From NCBI GenBank assembly GCA_015689685.1, contig WVSL01000004.1:1-64000 (forward strand): 64,000 bases of DNA. Reading direction: 5' to 3'. Source of the DNA: Rhodobacterales bacterium HKCCE2091 (GTDB lineage Bacteria; Pseudomonadota; Alphaproteobacteria; Rhodobacterales; Rhodobacteraceae). The notes below the pieces were generated by a model that was given only the letters and a program-made list of their open reading frames with translations, searched no databases and was not told where the DNA came from. Shown in pieces: positions 51,758 to 61,438 of this stretch; the first letter of the stretch is position 1, and each line of letters starts with the position of its first letter. A program made the position numbers and the translations under genes.

Positions 51758-53107
51758 TCAGGCCCCGTCCGACAGGCAGGCCATCAGCACGCGCACCGGG
51801 GTGTCCGGCGGCATCTCTTCGAGCGACATGAGCACGTCGCGGACCGCCGGGCCGCGTCCGGACGCGGCGACACAGCCGGCGATCTTCTCGGCCAGCGCGC
51901 CGAAGCCGCAGTCCCCCGCGAGCACCGATGGCGGCGGCGGCAGTTCCCGGTCGAAGCGCGCGCCAGAGCGGAGCATGACGTGCGCCGCGGGCGTCGCGCC
52001 GGGGTCGCAGGCCCGCAGGGTGACACGGTCGGCCAGCGCGAGGGTCGCAGGGTCGGCGCGGGCCGCGTCGCCGAAGCTGTCGAGACCCGGCGCGCCGTAG
52101 ACCAGCGCCGAGGCGAAGCAGTAGGGGATCGAGAACTTCGCGTTGATCGCCGTCTGCGGCCGCACCCGTTCGTCGCGCGGGACGTAGAGCATGTCGCAGG
52201 GCGGCCGTTCGGTGAAGGCGATCGCGGCGATGTCGTCGGGCGCCACCCCCTCGGCCCGGAGATCGAGCGCGAAGGCGATGCCGTGGTGGGTGCCGCGGCA
52301 GCAGGGCCAGAGCTTGATCGAGATCTCCGGGCCGAGGAAGCCCCGGCCGAAGCCCGCGAGGTGATCGCCCGCCGGCCCCGCGCCGGTCAGCATGTGGATC
52401 AGCCCGCCGCGTTCGGCCAGCACGTCGTCCGTGGCGACCACGCCGCGCCCCGCCAGCAGAACGGAGTCGACCGCGGCACGGGCGGCGAAGCCGTCGCGCA
52501 CGGCGCGCAGGTGCGACCGGCCGCTGGCTTTCAGCGCGTCGGTCAGCGCGAACTGGGTGAAGGTCAGCGACATGGCGGAGGCGGTGCGGTCCGCGTCCAG
52601 CCGGTGGATCATCGCGCCCGCCAGCGCCGCGCCCACGGCCGCCATCACCGGCGGCTGGTACCAGTTGCGCTCCGCCGGGTCGGTGGCGAGCGACAGGGCG
52701 ATGCGGCAGCCGAGATCGCCGCCGAGCGCGAGCGCGGTCAGCGCCTCGCCAAGGGTGGCGTCCCCGGCCTCGGCCAGGGCGAGAACGGCGGGAACGACCG
52801 GCGCGTTGGCGTGGATCGCGGCGGGGTCGAAAGTATCCTCGAAGTCGACGGCATGGGCGAGCGCCCCGTTGGCGAGCGCGGCCTGCGCCGCCCCGGCGCT
52901 GCCGCCGGCCAGGAGCGTGGCCGGCCCCGGCCCGTGATCGCGCGCGTGGTCGGCGAAGAGCGCCGCGGCGGGTTCCAGCCGCAGCGCGCCGAGAGAGACC
53001 GCGAGCGCGTCGGCGAGGCAGACCCGCGCGGCGGCCTGCGCGGCGGGGGGCAGGTCGGCCAGGCCTATGCCGCCCGCGCGCCGGGCGATATCGCGGGTCA
53101 GGCTCAT
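51758..53107 (-). CDS. MmgE/PrpD family protein
   Basis: A 449-aa protein of the MmgE/PrpD family, whose founding members are 2-methylcitrate dehydratases; others are itaconate decarboxylases or act on unknown polar substrates. Signatures: ALANGALAHAVDFEDTFD near residues 78-95 and ISIKLWPCCRGTHHGIAFAL near 260-279. It is the last gene of the dipeptide-type ABC operon, with its ATG overlapping the CapA stop, so a dehydratase/isomerase step on the imported compound is likely. Confidence 0.9.
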   Translation of the reverse strand: MSLTRDIARRAGGIGLADLPPAAQAAARVCLADALAVSLGALRLEPAAALFADHARDHGPGPATLLAGGSAGAAQAALANGALAHAVDFEDTFDPAAIHANAPVVPAVLALAEAGDATLGEALTALALGGDLGCRIALSLATDPAERNWYQPPVMAAVGAALAGAMIHRLDADRTASAMSLTFTQFALTDALKASGRSHLRAVRDGFAARAAVDSVLLAGRGVVATDDVLAERGGLIHMLTGAGPAGDHLAGFGRGFLGPEISIKLWPCCRGTHHGIAFALDLRAEGVAPDDIAAIAFTERPPCDMLYVPRDERVRPQTAINAKFSIPYCFASALVYGAPGLDSFGDAARADPATLALADRVTLRACDPGATPAAHVMLRSGARFDRELPPPPSVLAGDCGFGALAEKIAGCVAASGRGPAVRDVLMSLEEMPPDTPVRVLMACLSDGA

Positions 53108-54219
53108 GCCGCGGTCGCGCGGATCGCGTCGCCGTCCGCCTCGTACCGGGTCGCGAACCCGGCCTCCGCCGTGATCTCGCGCAGGTAGTCGAGGATGCGC
53201 CGGAACATGGGCTGGTCGCGGGTGACGAAGCGGGGTTCGGCGTCGTCCTCGATGTAGACCGGCAGCAGCCGGAACCCGGCGATCCCGTCCCGCGTCAGGT
53301 CGGCCTCGACCGCGATGCTCATCTTGCTGTCCGGCGGGAAGTTGAAGTGCGAATCGAAGTTCGGGATCCAGTCCGGGTTCAGCTTCTGGATCTCGCGGAA
53401 GCCCGGGCTCGCCGCGTGTTCCGGGGTCATCTTCAGCTCTATCGCGAAGTTGGCGAGGGAATGCACGATGGGCTTGCCGCGGTGGAATTCCAGCCCCTTC
53501 AGGATGTGCGCGTGGCAACCGAGGACCATGTCCGCGCCGGCGTCGATGGCGGCGCGGGCGACGTCGCGCTGGTAGTCCGGCACCACCGCCGGGACGAAGT
53601 GGATACCGGCGTGGTGGGACAGGATCAGCACGTCGACCCGCGGCCTCAGTGCCTCGATCGAGGCGACCAGCGCGGCGAGGTCGGCGCGGTGCGGGAAGGT
53701 GTGGACGCGGCAGGGGGTGCCGGGCTGGTCGTGTTCGATCTGCTCGTAGACGGTATGGCCGCGCATCGGCGCGCAGCCGGGCTTGTCCACGTCGGCCCAG
53801 TAGTTCTGCGGCAGGATCGAGTTGACCGACAGGAAGCCGACCATCACCCCGTTCCGTTCGACCACGACGGGTTCGCGCGCGGCCGAGACGGTCGCCCCGG
53901 CCCCCATGTGCAGCGCCCCCGCCCGTTCGAGGTTGGCGAGCGTGTCGAACATGCCCTCGGGGCCCCAGTCCATCGTGTGGTTGCCGGCGAAGGACACGAC
54001 GCCGAGCCCCGCACCGACAAGCGCGTCGGCGATGTCGGGCCGGCCGCGCATGGTGTGCCGGGCCTGCGGCACGCGCTGGCCGCGGGTGGTCAGGTTGACC
54101 TCGAGCTGGCAGTAGCCGATGTCGGCGGCCTTCAGGCGGTCGCGGACGCGGTCGAAGATCGTCGCGGGCACGTCCCGGTCCGGGGCCACGTCGCCGACCG
54201 CGATCAGTGTTGCCTTCAT
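53104..54219 (-). CDS. CapA-family metallophosphatase-like protein
   Basis: A 371-aa protein of the CapA/PgsA family (poly-gamma-glutamate biosynthesis-type). Calcineurin-like motifs are AVGDVAPDR near 7-15, LEVNLT, SFAGNHTMDWG near 79-89, LSHHAGIHF and LGCHAHILKG. There is no signal peptide or membrane anchor, unlike capsule-synthesis CapA, which suggests a cytoplasmic hydrolase. The ATG follows directly on the stop of the ABC ATPase gene. Confidence 0.9.
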   Translation of the reverse strand: MKATLIAVGDVAPDRDVPATIFDRVRDRLKAADIGYCQLEVNLTTRGQRVPQARHTMRGRPDIADALVGAGLGVVSFAGNHTMDWGPEGMFDTLANLERAGALHMGAGATVSAAREPVVVERNGVMVGFLSVNSILPQNYWADVDKPGCAPMRGHTVYEQIEHDQPGTPCRVHTFPHRADLAALVASIEALRPRVDVLILSHHAGIHFVPAVVPDYQRDVARAAIDAGADMVLGCHAHILKGLEFHRGKPIVHSLANFAIELKMTPEHAASPGFREIQKLNPDWIPNFDSHFNFPPDSKMSIAVEADLTRDGIAGFRLLPVYIEDDAEPRFVTRDQPMFRRILDYLREITAEAGFATRYEADGDAIRATAA

Positions 54220-55175
<956 letters not shown>

Positions 55176-55179
<4 letters not shown>

Positions 55180-56144
55180 AGCGGGGTCTCCTGCGGGTGC
55201 CAGCAGCGCACGAGGTGGGACGGGCCGACGACGGTTTCGGGCGGCACGGTCCGGCAGCGGTCGGTCGCGTGGGCGCAGCGGGGGTGGAACGGGCACCCGG
55301 CGGGCCGGTTGCCGACGGTCGGCGGCTGCCCCTCGATCACCGGCAGGCGGTCGGGCGCGTGGTCGGTCGAGGGCACCGACGCCAGCAGCGCGCGGGTATA
55401 GGGGTGGCGGGGGCGCGCGAAGATCTCGCGCACCGGCCCGGTTTCCACGATGCGGCCGGCATACATGACCGCCACCCGGTCGCAGATGCGCGACACGACA
55501 CCGAAGTCGTGGGTGATGAACAGCATCGCCATCCCGTGGGACGCGCGCAGGGTCTTCAGAAGCTCTAGGAACTGGTACTGGATCGTCGCGTCGAGCGCAG
55601 TGGTCGGCTCGTCGCAGATCAGCAGGTGCGGATCCTGCGCCAGCCCGATGGCGGAGACCACGCGCTGCCGCATCCCGCCGGACATCTGGTGGGGATAGCC
55701 GCGCAGCCGTTCGGCCGGGGAGGGGATGTTGACCTCGACCAGCGCGGCGACGGCGGCGGCGTGCAGATCGCCCCGGCCGCCGCGGCGGAGCGCCTCGCGC
55801 AGTTGCGCGCCGATGGTCTGGACCGGGTTCAGCGACGACATCGGGTCCTGCAGGATCATGGAGACCTCGCCGCCCCGGATGCGCCGCATCGCGCGGCGCG
55901 GCAGCCCGAGCAGGTCGCGCCCGCGCCAGACGATCCGGCCCGTCGTCCCGGCATCGAGCAGCGGCGGCAGGAGCCGCAGCACCGCGGTTCCGAGCGTGGA
56001 CTTGCCCGAGCCGCTCTCGCCCACGAGCCCGAGCGTTTCCCCCGGCGCGACGTCGAGCGACACGCCGTCGAGGATCGCGGGCGCGGTGTCGGCGCGGCCG
56101 ACGCGGACGGTGAGATCGCGGATCGACAGGAGCGGTTCGGTCAT
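55176..56144 (-). CDS. peptide ABC transporter ATP-binding protein (DppD/OppD type)
   Basis: A 322-aa ATPase. Walker A GESGSGKST near 43-51, signature MSGGMRQRVVSAIGLA near 160, Walker B LLICDEPTTALD near 180, and the CPFHPRCAHATDRC motif near the C-terminus. Its start overlaps the DppC-type permease stop by four bases. Works as a heterodimer with the DppF-type subunit. Confidence 0.94.
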
Positions 56145-56974
56145 CCGTCGTTCCTTCGCAGGCCCGGGTTCAGCCGGTCGGTCAGCGCGTCGCCGATGAT
56201 GTTCACCGCCATCACCACGAGCAGGATCGCGATGCCGGGGAACAGGCTGACCCACCACGCGGTCACGACGTAGGATCGGCCGTCGGCCACCATCGCGCCC
56301 CAGGACGGGTTCGGCGGCGGGACGCCCACGCCGAGGAACGACAGCGAGCTTTCGAGGATGATGACCACGCCCACCTGGAGGGTCGCGACCACGATCAGCG
56401 AGGGCGCGATGTTGGGAAGGATGTGCCGGAAGATGATCCGCGCGTGGCCGAGGCCGGAGGTGCGGGCGAGGTCCACGAAATCCTCGTTCTTCACCCGCAG
56501 CGTCTCGCCCCGCGCCATCCGCGCGTATTGCGACCAGAGCACGAAGGAGATCACGAGGATGATGTTGGTGAAGCTCGGCTCCGACACCGCGGCGAGGAGC
56601 AGCGCGAGGAGGATCACCGGCAGCGACAGGGCGAGATCGACGAGCCGCATCAGGATGCGGTCGAGCCAGCCGCCGACATAGCCCGAGAGGGTGCCGATGG
56701 CGGTGCCCACGGTGCCGGCGACGCCGATCACGACGGCGCAGACCGCGAGCGACAGCCGCGCGCCCTCGACGATGCGCGACAGCACGTCCCGGCCGAGCCG
56801 GTCGGTGCCGAGCAGGTGGTCGGCGGATCCGCCCTCGGCCCAGGCCGGCGGGTCGAGACGCGCGCGGAGACTGCCCTGCAACGGGTCGTGCTGGACGAGG
56901 TAGGGACCGACCAGCGCGGTCAGTACGAACAGGGCGAGCAGGCCGAGCGCGAAGTTGAACGACAGGTTGCGCAT
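56141..56974 (-). CDS. peptide ABC transporter permease (DppC type)
   Basis: A 277-aa permease with six helices and the EAA loop that docks to the ATPases (DLARTSGLGHARIIFRHILPN, key residues near 165-185). HLLGTDRLGRDVLSR near residue 53 is typical for DppC. Its ATG shares one base with the stop of the DppB-type gene. Confidence 0.94.
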   Translation of the reverse strand: MRNLSFNFALGLLALFVLTALVGPYLVQHDPLQGSLRARLDPPAWAEGGSADHLLGTDRLGRDVLSRIVEGARLSLAVCAVVIGVAGTVGTAIGTLSGYVGGWLDRILMRLVDLALSLPVILLALLLAAVSEPSFTNIILVISFVLWSQYARMARGETLRVKNEDFVDLARTSGLGHARIIFRHILPNIAPSLIVVATLQVGVVIILESSLSFLGVGVPPPNPSWGAMVADGRSYVVTAWWVSLFPGIAILLVVMAVNIIGDALTDRLNPGLRRNDG

Positions 56975-57897
56975 CAGCCCCGGCTTCTCATGCGGGGGTC
57001 GATGGCGAGGTAGAGGAGGTCGACCACGAGGTTGGCGAGGATGAAGAAGGCGGTGATGACCAGCACCACGACCTGGATCACCGGGAAGTCGCGCGACAGG
57101 ATCGACTCGTAGGCCAGCCGCCCGATGCCGGGCCAGGCGAACACCGTCTCGACGACGACGGCGCTGGTGATCATCGTGGCGAAGAACGTGCCCATGAAGG
57201 TGACGACGGGGATAAGGCTGTTCGACAGCGCGTGCCGCAGGACGACGGTCGCCTCGGCCAGTCCCTTGATGCGGGCGAGCTTCACGTAGTCGGAGGCGAG
57301 TGCGTCGAGCATGGAGGCGCGGACGAGCCGGGTGACGGCGGCGAGGGTGAAGAGCCCCAGGGTCAGCGCCGGGAGCACGTAGTACTGCCAGCCGCCGAAG
57401 CCCGATGTGGGCAGCCAGCCGAGATGGACCGAGAACAGGTAGATCAGGATGATCCCGAGCCAGAAGCTCGGGATGGACTGCCCGAGCAGCGCGATCAACC
57501 GCATCAGGACGTCGAACGGCGTGCCGCGGGTCACCGCCGCGATGACGCCGAGAACGATGCCGACCGCGAGCGTGAAGGCGAGCGCCACCCCGGCGAGCCC
57601 GAGCGAGGCCGGCACCCGCGACATCACCATCTCGAAGGCGTCCCGGTTGCCGGCCGCCACGGACCGGCCGAAGTCGCCCTGGAGGGCGTTGCCGATGAAG
57701 GTCAGGTATTGCTGCAGCAGCGGGCGGTCGAGCCCCAGTTCCGCGATGAGCCGCTGCCTGTCGCCCTCGGTCGCGCCGTCGGCCAGGAGCAGCGCGACGG
57801 GATCGCCGATGATCCGGCTGAGGAAGAAGATCAGGACGCTCATCAGGAGAAGAGCGGCCACCGCCTCGATCAGGCGGCTTGCCAGTAGCCGTGCCAT
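56974..57897 (-). CDS. peptide ABC transporter permease (DppB type)
   Basis: A 307-aa permease with six helices. The N-terminal DPVALLLADGATEGDRQRL and LGLDRPLLQQY segments and the EAA loop (YVKLARIKGLAEATVVLRHAL, near 200-220) are typical of DppB/OppB. It lies 68 nt after the binding-protein gene. Confidence 0.94.
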   Translation of the reverse strand: MARLLASRLIEAVAALLLMSVLIFFLSRIIGDPVALLLADGATEGDRQRLIAELGLDRPLLQQYLTFIGNALQGDFGRSVAAGNRDAFEMVMSRVPASLGLAGVALAFTLAVGIVLGVIAAVTRGTPFDVLMRLIALLGQSIPSFWLGIILIYLFSVHLGWLPTSGFGGWQYYVLPALTLGLFTLAAVTRLVRASMLDALASDYVKLARIKGLAEATVVLRHALSNSLIPVVTFMGTFFATMITSAVVVETVFAWPGIGRLAYESILSRDFPVIQVVVLVITAFFILANLVVDLLYLAIDPRMRSRG

Positions 57898-57965
57898 GTG
57901 CCTATCCCTGGAGATCGGGCGGCGGGGGGAGAGCGCCCGCCGCCCCTTGGGTCCGCGACCCCGGA

Positions 57966-59534
57966 CTACTCGGCCGGGAGCGCCGCGGCGAAGTTGAAGC
58001 CGTAGGAGGTTCCGGGGCTCCATTCGGCGACACGGGGACCGACGCCGTAGGGCTCGTTGGCGTGGACCATGAAGACGGCCGCCGCCTCGTCCCGGATGTA
58101 CTGGCCGATCTCGGTCAGCGCCGCGTTCCGGGCGTCGATGTCGGTGATCTCGCGCATCTCGGCGATCCGCTGTTCCAGTTCCTCGCTGGTGAAGGAGGCG
58201 AACACCGAGAGGTCGGAGAACGCCGCGTCGAGCCCGATCTCGGTGCTGGTCCAGGGGAAGCCGCGGTGGGTGAACACGTAGTCGAGCGGCGCGCCGCTGG
58301 TCCAGTCTGAGCGGACGGTCGGCCAGTCCGCCGGCTGGATCGACACGTTGATCCCCACGTCGGCCCAGTAGAGCGCCGCGGCCTCGGCCATGAGCGGTAG
58401 TTCGGCGCCGGGCGAGGTCGTGAAGGTCCGCATGGTCACGTCGAACCCGTCGGGATAGCCGGCCTCGGCCAGGAGTTCGCGGGCGCGGTCGGGGTCGTAG
58501 GGATAGGGCTGCACGCTGTCCCACAGCACGTCCGGCGCGTCGGCGTTCGCCGGGATGCCCTCGCCCTGGAACAGCTCGTCGATGATCGCCTGCTTGTCGA
58601 TGGCGAGGTTCATGGCCTGGCGCACGCGCACGTCGGCCCAGGGCAGGTCGGGGTTGTAGCGCGCCGGGTCGGTCTGCACGAGCCCGCCGAGCCGGATCAC
58701 CGGGGTCCAGGTCCGTTCCGCCGCGACGATGCGCACGCCCGCGTCCCGCAGGCCGGGGATGGAGTCGAAGCCGATCGGCGCGATGTCGGCCTCCCCGGCG
58801 CGCAGCATGGCGACGCGGGTGGCTTCCTCGGGGACGACGCGCAACGCGATCCGGTCGAAGGCCGGGCTGATGCGCCAGTGGTCGCCGTCGAGATCGTCGC
58901 GCAGGCGCATGACGATTTCCGACGCCTCGACCGAGGTTTCGAGTTCGTAGGGCCCGGTGCCGACCGGCGGCGCGGCATCCGCGTCGGGGCCAAGCGCCTC
59001 GATGTAGGACCGGCAGACGATGCCCATTTGCTGGGTGTCGCTGAACAGCCCGCGGGCGAGCGCGAAGTCCGGGGTCGAGAGGGTCACGCGCACGGTCGCG
59101 TCATCGACGATCTCGACGCCCTCGATCAGCCGCCGCATCTGGTTTGCGGGGCCGGCACGGCTGTCCTCGTCGATGATGCGCTCGATGGAATAGGCCACGT
59201 CGGTCGCGGTGACGTCGCCGCAGCTTTCGTCGGAGAAGGGGACGCCCTCGCGCAGGTGGAACACCCAGGTCCGGCCTTCGTCCGACATCTCCCACTCGGT
59301 CGCGAGGCCCGGCATGGCCTCGCCGTCGGGGCCGACATAGGTGAGGTATTCGTAGGTGAGATCGAGATAGGACTTGCGCTGACCGGAGCCCGCCCATGGC
59401 GTCATGGTCTGCTCGGAGAATGTCGACATCGCGACGGTCAGGGTGCTGCCGTCCTGCGCGTCCGCCGCCATCGGCAGAACCAGTATCGCGGTCGCGGCAA
59501 ATAGGCCCGCGAACGGTTTCGCGTTGTATTCCAT
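57966..59534 (-). CDS. extracellular solute-binding protein, family 5
   Basis: A 522-aa periplasmic binding protein of the dipeptide/nickel type. Residues 1-26 are a signal peptide ending ADAQ. Family features include LATEWEMSDEGRTWVFHLREG (key residues Trp, Phe-His-Leu-Arg) near 78-98, DVAYSIERI and VRQAMNLAIDKQAII near 325. First gene of the seven-gene operon, GGAGGAG before the ATG. Ligands of this family include peptides, opines, sugars and heme; the downstream CapA and MmgE/PrpD genes point away from simple peptides. Confidence 0.93.
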   Translation of the reverse strand: MEYNAKPFAGLFAATAILVLPMAADAQDGSTLTVAMSTFSEQTMTPWAGSGQRKSYLDLTYEYLTYVGPDGEAMPGLATEWEMSDEGRTWVFHLREGVPFSDESCGDVTATDVAYSIERIIDEDSRAGPANQMRRLIEGVEIVDDATVRVTLSTPDFALARGLFSDTQQMGIVCRSYIEALGPDADAAPPVGTGPYELETSVEASEIVMRLRDDLDGDHWRISPAFDRIALRVVPEEATRVAMLRAGEADIAPIGFDSIPGLRDAGVRIVAAERTWTPVIRLGGLVQTDPARYNPDLPWADVRVRQAMNLAIDKQAIIDELFQGEGIPANADAPDVLWDSVQPYPYDPDRARELLAEAGYPDGFDVTMRTFTTSPGAELPLMAEAAALYWADVGINVSIQPADWPTVRSDWTSGAPLDYVFTHRGFPWTSTEIGLDAAFSDLSVFASFTSEELEQRIAEMREITDIDARNAALTEIGQYIRDEAAAVFMVHANEPYGVGPRVAEWSPGTSYGFNFAAALPAE

Positions 59535-59598
59535 GTTCCTTGTCTCCTCCCAGGACAGGCGCGACGCAGGGATCGAGTCAACCGCCGCACCGGAACTT

Positions 59599-59702
59599 TT
59601 GTCGGCAGGATGGTTCATATTGTCAACAAAATTCGGGATTGTGGCCGGTGTGATCCGGTTGGCTTGACATTTTGTCGGCAAACCGGCTGATGTTGTAGGC
59701 AA
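59599..59702. promoter_or_regulatory. four TTGTNNNCAA operator motifs
   Basis: The divergent region between the binding-protein gene and the GntR gene contains TTGTCGGCAG (59599-59608), TTGTCAACAA (59620-59629), TTGTCGGCAA (59672-59681) and TTGTAGGCAA (59693-59702). All fit the symmetrical TTGT-N-N-N-(A)CAA pattern bound by FCD-type GntR regulators. A TTGACA -35 hexamer (59664-59669) for the GntR gene sits just before the third site, so binding would repress at least that promoter. Confidence 0.6.
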
Positions 59703-59715
59703 AGGGGGGGCGTCG

Positions 59716-60402
59716 ATGTTGGCGGAGGACGAGGAGATCGGGTCGGGGCAGGGCAGGACGGCAACGCCCGCCGATGTCGCGGAGCAGATCAAGTCCGGCA
59801 TCGTCTCGGGCCGGTTCGCGCCGGGCCAGCGGCTCATAGAATCCGATCTCACCGGGGACCTGAAGGTCGGCCGCAGCAAGATCCGCGAGGCGTTCCGCAT
59901 CCTCGCCGGCGAGGGCCTGATCGAGATCGTCGCCAATCGCGGCGCGCTCGTCCGCCGTCACTCGCGGGAGGACCTTCTGTCGATGGGCCGGGCGCGCGAG
60001 GTGCTGGAAGGGCTCGCCGCGCGGATGGCCGCGGAGACGCCGCTGTCGGACGACCAGCGCGGCCGGCTGCGCGACCTGCAGGCGCGGATGGACGCGGCGG
60101 AGGAGGCCAACGAGATCCGCACCTACGACACGCTGAACCAGGCCTACCACCGGGCGATCGTGGAGTTCGCCGGGAACCCCTACGTCGCCGAGCTGATCGA
60201 GAAGGTGCGGGTGCCGCTCTTGGGATTGCGGCTGCCGAACGGGTTCTCCGCCGCGACGCTGGAGCAGTCGAACGAGGGCCACCGCTTCATCACCCACGCG
60301 ATCCTCGCCGGCGCCCCCGAAGCGGCCGAAGCGGCGATGCGGGCGCATGTGCGGTCGGGCAACGCGACGACAGCGTCGCTGCCGGACGAGGTGTTCCGGT
60401 AG
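59716..60402 (+). CDS. GntR-family regulator (FCD/FadR subfamily)
   Basis: A 228-aa regulator. Residues 15-75 are the GntR winged helix (PGQRLIESDLTGDLKVGRSK, then REAFRILAGEGLIEIVANRG), residues 90-215 the helical FCD ligand domain with metal-binding Asp/His positions (YHRAIVEFAGN, EGHRFITHAIL). It is divergent from the seven-gene transporter operon and almost certainly its regulator, through the four repeated sites in the shared region. Its effector should be the imported compound or a metabolite. Confidence 0.93.
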   Translation: MLAEDEEIGSGQGRTATPADVAEQIKSGIVSGRFAPGQRLIESDLTGDLKVGRSKIREAFRILAGEGLIEIVANRGALVRRHSREDLLSMGRAREVLEGLAARMAAETPLSDDQRGRLRDLQARMDAAEEANEIRTYDTLNQAYHRAIVEFAGNPYVAELIEKVRVPLLGLRLPNGFSAATLEQSNEGHRFITHAILAGAPEAAEAAMRAHVRSGNATTASLPDEVFR

Positions 60403-61015
60403 GCCGGGCGAGGGGATGCGGGTCGGTGGGGTCTCGGGTCTTGCCGAGTGGACTGCGGGAGGGGTGATCGCGGTCGGCTTGGGTGCCGTGCCGGCGCTCC
60501 GTTCGGCCTAATGCGCTCGACGGCGGCTCGAACGTGAGGCAGGGGCACGCCAACTGAACCGCTGCCGGGAAAGGCGGCGAGGAAATTCAACGCCGCCGGG
60601 CGGGTCCGTTCGCGCGGGCGCACCGGAGGGAGATCGGATAGCGAAGCAAGGTCACGAGGGAGATCGGATAGCGAAGCAACGTCACGCTGGTTGACACCAA
60701 ACGGGGATAGTGAGGAGGCCGCGGGCGCTCGACGGATCCCTGCGGGCGACGCACCGAATGGGGCCCGGGCCGCGGAGCGAGTTATCGAGAACCGGACCGC
60801 CGCCGGACAAGGCTGCGAGAGAGCCGCAGCCCCTCGGACGGCACCCTTTGCCACGGTGTCATCGTCCGACTGTCTCGTTCCGCGCCGTGATCATCTTCCC
60901 GCACCGCATCGGCGAGGGCAGTCGAAAACCAACGAATCCAGCCGCTTGCGGCATTCCGGGCCGCTCCGAAAAAGTCCCTTGTAATCTTGGGGCATCGGCT
61001 GGCATACGGGTCGGC
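60403..61015. other. 613-bp region without a supported gene
   Basis: Open frames here have no ribosome sites, no domains and Arg/Pro-rich products typical of non-coding GC-rich DNA. The region contains a 30-bp tandem duplication (listed separately) and two weakly similar blocks that each begin GCGCTCGACGG (60513 and 60725) followed by a GAACCG-rich stretch about 45-65 bp later, which may be an old duplication. The right end should hold the tRNA-Ser promoter. Confidence 0.5.
60626..60685. repeat. 30-bp tandem repeat, two copies
   Basis: The unit at 60626-60655 is repeated immediately at 60656-60685 with 29 of 30 bases identical (a G/C change at the 25th base); it begins GAGGGAGATCGGATAGCGAA. 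With two adjacent copies and no spacers it is a simple duplication, not a CRISPR. Confidence 0.9.
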
Positions 61016-61105
61016 GGAGACGTGGCCGAGTGGTCGAAGGCGCTCCCCTGCTAAGGGAGTAGGCGGGAAACCGTCTCGAGGGTTCGAATCCCTTCGTCTC
61101 CGCCA
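61016..61105 (+). tRNA. tRNA-Ser (anticodon GCT)
   Basis: A complete 90-nt class II tRNA. The acceptor stem GGAGACG (61016-61022) pairs with CGTCTCC (61095-61101), followed by G and an encoded CCA (61103-61105). The anticodon stem CTCCC/GGGAG encloses CTGCTAA with anticodon GCT at 61050-61052. A long variable arm typical of serine tRNAs follows, and the T-arm is GGGTTCGAATCCC. It reads AGC and AGT codons. Confidence 0.97.
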
Positions 61106-61164
61106 CCCAGATCCGACACCCGTCTCAGCGCCTGGCCTTGACCTGCAGCCCGCCGGAACAGGGC

Positions 61165-61411
61165 GGTTTTAGGCAAGTCTGGATTCCTCATCGCGTAAGG
61201 CCTGCTGCCGACCGCGCTTGCCCGTCGGAGGCGGCCTCCAAACCATATGGGGATCGAACCAAACTGTCAGCGCACCGCGCCGCCCAAGTGCCTCAATGTA
61301 AGACGACCAGTTCGTGGTCTTGTACTTCGTCGCGGCCCAACGGCTCATGCCTCCGTGCTATCACGCTGGGTTCATGACGTGAATCCCTCACCCGATTTGT
61401 GCAACAAGGCC
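61165..61411 (-). mobile_element. IS5-family insertion sequence remnant
   Basis: On the minus strand the segment begins GGCCTTGTTGCACAAATC (61411 down), a terminal end typical of IS5-family elements with this transposase type. It continues into the first 60 codons of a DDE transposase and then breaks off near 61165, about 60 bp from the tRNA-Ser 3' end. The rest of the element and the other end are missing. Confidence 0.75.
61169..61348 (-). pseudogene. truncated IS5-family transposase fragment
   Basis: From the ATG at 61348 the frame reads MSRWAATKYKTTNW, then ALGRRGALTVWFDP and PTGKRGRQQA, the N-terminus of a common IS5-type transposase. After about 50 codons a one-base deletion shifts the frame (Asp-Glu then out of frame; the +1 frame resumes Ile-Gln-Thr-Cys-Leu) and a stop follows at 61169. 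Beyond this the similarity ends. It is a dead fragment of about 59 codons, from a protein that is normally several times longer. Confidence 0.8.
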
Positions 61412-61438
61412 GTGTCGTGGTGGAACCGCACCGATAGC

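Noticed and set aside
60626-60685. CRISPR-like repeat
   Set aside because: Two directly abutting copies with no spacer and no cas genes nearby.
60180-60854. A leftward 224-codon frame containing the 30-bp repeat in frame
   Set aside because: It overlaps the GntR gene, lacks a ribosome site and is Arg/Pro/Ser-rich; the repeat being a multiple of three is not enough.
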